From Candida dubliniensis CD36 (lineage: Eukaryota; Ascomycota; Pichiomycetes; Serinales; Debaryomycetaceae), in the NCBI RefSeq assembly GCF_000026945.1, contig NC_012860.1, forward strand, positions 3,150,062 to 3,214,061: 64,000 nt of DNA. The letters are read 5' to 3'. Positions 59,591 through 64,000 of this stretch are shown here, in pieces. Both the position numbers and the translations under genes were made by a program. The notes under the pieces were generated by a model. That model made no database searches, was not told where the DNA came from, and worked only from the letters and a program-made list of their open reading frames with translations. Numbering within the stretch: position 1 is the first letter of the stretch; each line of letters starts with the position of its first letter.

Positions 59591-61222
59591 ATGCGTTTGA
59601 TGATAGTATTGATTTGATTGTGGGTACGATTGAGAGTCTTACCAAGACACATGTGAAGGATTTTTTTTTTTGAATTTCAGACAAAGTTATGGAAATTCGG
59701 GTGAGTTGTTTTTGTTGGTTTTAGACGTAGGCCCAGGTCTTGTTAGAGGAGAGCGAATTTCGCGAATTATCTAGAATCAAGTACCTGATATTACGATCAT
59801 TCAAAAAGGTGATTAGTTTGGGTGCGACGTTGCCGCAGAATTTTGCAACTGTGATGGAAGAGAAGTTGTTGTTGCGGTTGTTAGTGAGCCGAACCGGAAT
59901 GTTTATATTGAGTCGAAATTTGTGAGTGATGATGGGAAGAGGGTTGGTTGTTTGGTTGGTGTTGTTGAACGGTTTTTAGAGAGCTATTCCGAGGAGATCA
60001 TTTTCGTTTATTTTAGCTGTCTCGCGACGCTTAGAGAGTTTGGTGATATTTTCCCGAACAGTGTGAGCATCAGTTCTGAAACTAGTGACATTGCGTTGGC
60101 TCACAAGCAGATTAGTAGGACACGGATTATACTTGCCACGAAAGCGGCTTCGGTAGGCTTGGATATATCGAAGATTAGACAGATTGGCAACGGTTCCGGA
60201 AGTTATTCAAGTCATAGGTAGACTTAGAAGCAAGCCGCTGTATGTTTTATTTCTCAGCGGTGATCGAGACGGTGGGTATGATGAGAGTGTTGATGTTGGT
60301 GAGTGCATTAAGAAACAAATTTGTCAGTTTTACCTGTTAAAATGGAATGGGCACTTTAACTGTTGTGGGGTGCAGAACGCACATGGTGAAACAAGGGATA
60401 TTGTTAAAGTAATGGTGCAGGCGCTGGGGGCTGCATTTAAGAGACGGCGGGTAGAAGAGAGTGCACAAGAACAGGCAAAGAGGAAATTGGAGGAGCTTGA
60501 CAAAAAGTATACATTTATTAGTATTGACAATCTTCATTTATGGTTCAAGTTCTATAAAACGACGTTAGAAGGTAATCCGGTTGTGAGGGTTGAAGGGGTG
60601 TGTGATTGGTGTTTTATGAATGATGAGGAGTGTTCGAGAAACTGTTGCGAGGGATATAAGGTTGTGCATCAAAGTCTAGCTTGCAGGATTATATTTGGAG
60701 GAATGAGCGGGGATGAAGTTTGTGAGGTTGTGCAGTATGGACAAGATGATTCAAGCGTATGATGAGACACTTTTGGTGGGTCTGTTTTTGGATGATACTG
60801 GGTTGAAGTTGAATAGTAGAAGAGACATTTTGAATGAAACGTATGCACGAGTTTTGTCGAAGATTAATAAATTTAAACCGGAGGAGTGGATGCTTAAAGT
60901 TTTAGGAGCTGAATCGACTGGGAGTGCTGTGCAAATTGCTGGTCAGGAATGGGAGAAGCATGCTATGGAGACGTACTTTGAGGTACCCAGGGAAAATGTA
61001 TGTCGAGAATGTGGATGCTTAAATGAGCGTCACAATGGCTGTATTGGGAACAAGACGTTGTTGTATTTCTATACTGTGTTTGTCGATGCAAGATGTAGAC
61101 GGTTTAGGGGAGATATGCAAGTGTTTAATCATTGGATGCGTGCTATGATGCGTTCACAGGTGGTAGGATTGTATCAACATATATTGGTTCTGGTGTATAA
61201 GGAGTTGAAGGATAAGAAATAG
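59584..61222 (+). pseudogene. Decayed SF2 (RecQ-like) helicase
   Basis: Fragments in shifting frames keep helicase order: VGTIESLT (motif Ib region) near 59620; a corrupted motif II near 59720-59745 where the acidic DExH residues are replaced by DVGPG; EFRELSRIKYLILRSF and GATLP (motif III) near 59755-59835; RecA2 with IIFVYFS; motif V ATKAASVGLDI near 60140; motif VI QVIGRLR near 60205. A Cys-rich C-terminal region follows (CDWCFMNDEEC and CRECGCLNERHNGC). At least four frame changes and internal stops separate them, and the N-terminal ATP-binding part is missing where the minisatellite begins. The final frame 60713-61222 is open for 169 codons. Subtelomeric RecQ-like helicases are known in several fungi. 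Confidence 0.75.
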
Positions 61223-61254
61223 GATGTAAAATGCGTGTAAGACGAATACAAGAT

Positions 61255-61765
61255 GAACAAGAACAAGTTGAACAAGAACAAGTTGATTAATCTAGGACAA
61301 GTGACAACAGGAAGTAGGCAAATACGACACAACAAGGACAATTTGATTAATCCAAGAAAGTTATCGACAAGTTATAGCAAATACGGGGAAAACACGAGTT
61401 GAGTAATGTAAGACAAGTGGGGACAAGTCATGACAAAGGCAAATTGACTAATCTGAGACATGTCAAGATAAACACAAGTAATCTAAGGCAAGTGACAAAA
61501 ACGGGATATAGAAGACAAGGTGATAATTCAAGGACGAATGACAAAACTCAAGACATTCAACAACAAGTCATAACAGGGAGGAGGCAAAGACGTAACAACA
61601 AGGACGAGTTGACTAACAAAGACATGCCGATTAATCTGGAGGGAAATAGGGACAAGTTGATTAATTTAAGACAAACTGAGTAACTGAGACATGTGAAGAT
61701 GTAGCACAACAGGACGGGATGACAAAATAGGCAACGTGACTAATCTAAAACAACAGGTATGAGTT
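61255..61765. repeat. Degenerate ~57-bp minisatellite
   Basis: About nine copies of a core resembling AGTTGATTAATCTAAGACAA start near 61281, 61341, 61397, 61442, 61475, 61607, 61627, 61655 and 61735. Where units are full length (61281 to 61341, and around 61565-61616) they also share ACAGG-AGGCAAA-ACG-ACAACAAGGAC, a 56-60-bp period. The 94-codon frame inside is a by-product. Confidence 0.85.
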
Positions 61766-62003
61766 ATGACAGGACATGTTGGTGGTGGGGAGGACGTACG
61801 GATGGATAGATGGTTGGACGAAGAAATGATAAAATTTTTTTTTTTTTTTTTTGGAGCGTTGAAAAAATAACTAGCTGGAACAAATGGCTGGCTAAAAAAA
61901 ATGGCCGATATTTTGCAATCTTAATCTATGCGCACTGACAAGGTGTCAGATATATAGAATTTTGTTAGGAAGGTGACATGTAATTTGAAAGGTGTCATGT
62001 TTT
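61766..62003. other. Spacer with AAGGTGTCATG motifs before repeat B
   Basis: Non-coding. A T-run lies at 61835-61852. AAGGTGTCA/AAGGTGACATG motifs occur at about 61939, 61970 and 61989, leading into repeat B. Confidence 0.6.
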
Positions 62004-62365
62004 TTAGCACTTTATAGCTCACCCAATATTGATGGTAGCGCAAATGTAAGGGTACCAGAACAATCTATATCATCTGGAGAAGCGATCTATATACTTTTTA
62101 GGTTTACAACGTTAATATAGACTGATCTGTTGACTAGAAAAGTTGGTTGCTTTTAGGGTCAAGAGAAAAAACTTCTTTTTACGCACACGACTGGAAAAAT
62201 CAGAATTTCATGGAAAAGGGCATACTATGGGTTAACTTTGAAGGAGTGCAGAGGGCGAACCCGAAGAGATGGGAAGGTTGAAATTTGGAGATAGCTAGGT
62301 AGGTCATTTAAGATGGGTTTTGTAGAATATTGTGTGTGGTTCGCTCTTTTTCACTGAGTTATTAG
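62004..62365 (+). repeat. Diverged direct repeat, copy B
   Basis: Partner of copy A in the same orientation, about 3.1 kb downstream, sharing the same ordered blocks. It is followed by two further degenerate GGCGTCAGG/AAGGTGGCAGG motifs at 62366-62395. Confidence 0.8.
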
Positions 62366-62684
62366 GGCGTCAGGTTTTTGTTGAAAGGTGGCAGGAAAAA
62401 CAACAAAGGGTTATAGTGCAAGGCTCAACGACTAGTGTCTTGATCGAGTAGCAGCGTATTTCATCGATATTGTAAGAATTTAGGTTTATTTTTACAAGAA
62501 TGTTGACCCAAAAAAGATCGATGGGTACTTCTGTGTGAAGATTCTTGAGGGTTTATTTAGACAGAAAACAATGTTTATTTAAGCTATAACAATTTTTCCG
62601 GATTAGGAAACGACTCCCCGGTTTTCTAATTCGTGGGTCGACGAGCATTTACAGCTGGCAAAAAAAAAAAAAAAATAAAATAAA
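62366..62684. other. Non-coding spacer
   Basis: About 320 bp with an A-run at 62660-62675. No frame or repeat apart from the motif pair at its left edge. Confidence 0.55.
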
Positions 62685-62783
62685 ATGACAACAATCAAAC
62701 AGCTATTACTCTTATCATCTTCATTGGCACTTCACTATCACAGGCATGATAAAGCTACTACTGATATAAGAATGGGGAAATAG
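62685..62783 (+). CDS. 32-codon ORF resembling a signal peptide
   Basis: The ATG follows an A-rich leader typical of Candida start sites. The product MTTIKQLLLLSSSLALHYHR looks like a secretion signal but stops 12 codons later. It could be the truncated start of a surface-protein gene or a chance frame. Confidence 0.25.
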   Translation: MTTIKQLLLLSSSLALHYHRHDKATTDIRMGK

Positions 62784-63193
62784 AATATATGGAACTTGGA
62801 AATACTGATTTCTGAAATGATTTAACCTGTTGGAAAATTAGCAACGATGGAACTCTCATTAGCAATGTTCAACATCTAACACAATTAGCCTAATCAAAGC
62901 ACATGTGGATGGAAAGACAGTCAAGCTTGCAAGAATTTGAAGTGTTACTGATTTTGTGTTTAGACAAGGAGCATAAGAAAAGAAGTTGTATTATGTCTGT
63001 TGAAAACTGCATCAAAATTTATTGATTGAATGGCTATATTTCAGTGTTCAAAAACGGATTCATCTCAAATTGGGATTGGCAAAAAATATTCACAAGACAA
63101 TCACACAGGAGAGTAGTAATAAGTACTTGTTGCTTGTTTGGTGCATCTACTTCAATTCTTTGGCTAAAATGTGAATCAAGTTTGTCAGTCTAG
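62784..63193. other. Non-coding spacer
   Basis: About 400 bp with stops in all frames and no recognisable repeat. Confidence 0.55.
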
Positions 63194-63529
63194 CTAAATC
63201 AGTATTACAATGTATATGGAGAAGTATACGATGTTGATGTTGCGGTGATGCAGTTGCTTAATGCGAGAGGAGAACAAGAAGGTGAGATTGGTGATTTTGA
63301 CTTGACAAAACACACGATGAAGAAGACACTTTCAGGGACTGGACGGGATCAGAGTAAAGTGAGTGCAGGACAGATGCGACGTGTTATTAATCTGATTATG
63401 GGGCAGCTGTGGAGTGGCGAGATAGACGATAATAAGAAGATGACTCGCAAAGAGAAGAAGTTGTTAGAGGATTATGAGTGGAAGACTTCGGAGGTTGAGC
63501 AGATTTTAAGTAGATTGTGTAAGGAGTAG
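63194..63529 (+). pseudogene. Unidentified coding-like fragment
   Basis: The frame is open from 63194 (just after a TAG) to 63529; the first ATG is at 63248, giving 93 residues. Upstream of that ATG the sequence still reads like protein (YYNVYGEVYDVDVAVMQLL), which suggests that the start has been lost. The C-terminal part is charged and helical (MTRKEKKLLEDYEWKTSEVEQIL). Composition is less AT-rich than the flanks. No family is recognised; a link to the helicase element is possible but untested. Confidence 0.4.
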
Positions 63530-64000
63530 ATTATGTATTTAATCGATTGTTTGTCATTCAGAGTTTATGGTGCAGTGTAGGTGTAACGTGGGGAAAAGAC
63601 AACGCAACAAAAAAAAAAAATTGTATCACTTTCTTCTTCGACAAATCAACAACAAATCAGTTATTCATTCAATCAGATATTCAATCAATCAGATGAAATG
63701 AAGTATGCAATTGTGAATGCTGCTATGAGTTGCTAGATATTCAAGAAAAGGTCAAAACAGCAGGGTGACAGAAGAAAAATTTAAATTCAAAGTTGTCAAA
63801 TTAGATGGCACTAAGTTAAAGATGGGAGTTGTCAAAACAGATGGAGTCAAGTGAAGGATAACAATTGCAATGGCAAGAAATGAGAGAGAATCAAACCAGG
63901 CTAACAATTTAAGACAGTTGTCTAGCTCGAGAATGAAAAAAACTCAATGGAATGTTTGAGTGAAATAACGCCAGGCATGTCGGACAGAGAAAAAGCTAAT
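63530..64000. other. Non-coding end of window
   Basis: No gene, TLO-like frame or telomere repeat is seen. It contains an A-run at 63609-63621 and short TCAATCAGAT repeats around 63672-63694. Confidence 0.55.
63791..63862. repeat. 36-bp tandem dimer
   Basis: Two adjacent 36-bp units beginning AGTTGTCAAA at 63791 and 63827, each continuing with AGATGG and a TAAGT/CAAGT-AA-GAT end. Imperfect but clear. Confidence 0.75.

Noticed and set aside
59183..59684. Minus-strand frames of 73-145 codons rich in Cys-Gly-Gln-Lys
   Set aside because: They are translations of the TTTGACCACA minisatellite and have no independent coding signal.
59258..61765. CRISPR-like array
   Set aside because: Repeats are degenerate minisatellites without uniform spacers, in a eukaryotic chromosome with no cas genes.

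Overview
This is a nuclear chromosome segment from a budding yeast, almost certainly of the Candida albicans/C. dubliniensis group (CUG-Ser clade). The evidence is AT-rich spacers full of poly(A)/poly(T), almost no introns, and a long run of recognisable yeast orthologues. The gene order (SET3, PAM16, an FTR iron permease, IRR1/SCC3, RSC8, TIF35, BNA7, NPL3, NCR1, RIM101, WSC4, DDI1, GDI1) matches what I recall of the end of C. albicans chromosome 1. The RIM101 product looks like a close but non-identical relative of the C. albicans protein, which favours C. dubliniensis; I could not check this. CTG codons inside genes should be read as serine, for example GMH1 residue 25.

Layout. From 1 to about 55.5 kb is ordinary gene-dense euchromatin with about 30 protein genes: chromatin and chromosome factors (SET3, IRR1/SCC3, RSC8, MLH3), translation and RNA factors (TIF35, NPL3, LSM5, RPC10, a SET-domain methyltransferase), mitochondrial proteins (PAM16, SLM3/MTU1, FMP41, a probable mitochondrial expression factor), membrane and transport proteins (FTR2, NCR1, GMH1, GDI1, WSC4), metabolism (BNA7, DCD1, an aldo-keto reductase), and regulators (RIM101, two YPI1-type PP1 inhibitors, a HEL1-type RBR ligase, a WD40 protein, an MDG1/CRP1-like protein). 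The MDG1-like gene has one clear spliceosomal intron that joins a 26-nt first exon to the rest. From about 48 to 55.6 kb the genes are very tightly packed, with divergent starts 50-70 bp apart and convergent stops that touch.

From about 55.6 to 64 kb the character changes to subtelomeric or accessory DNA. In order it holds: a cluster of motifs resembling the Candida telomere repeat; an unrecognised GC-rich two-frame gene with a perfect A AAA AAG slippery heptamer at its frame junction; a decayed Ty3/gypsy integrase with a chromodomain-like tail (probably Tca3/Tcd3-like); and a composite unit made of two diverged ~365-bp direct repeats around two minisatellites and a decayed SF2 (RecQ-like) helicase. 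The rest is mostly non-coding, with one unidentified coding-like fragment at 63.2-63.5 kb. The helicase-plus-minisatellite unit is the most novel-looking part of the window and resembles in layout the Y' elements of Saccharomyces or telomere-linked helicases of other fungi.

Limits: all functions come from reading the sequence and remembered family features. No alignment, folding or database search was run.
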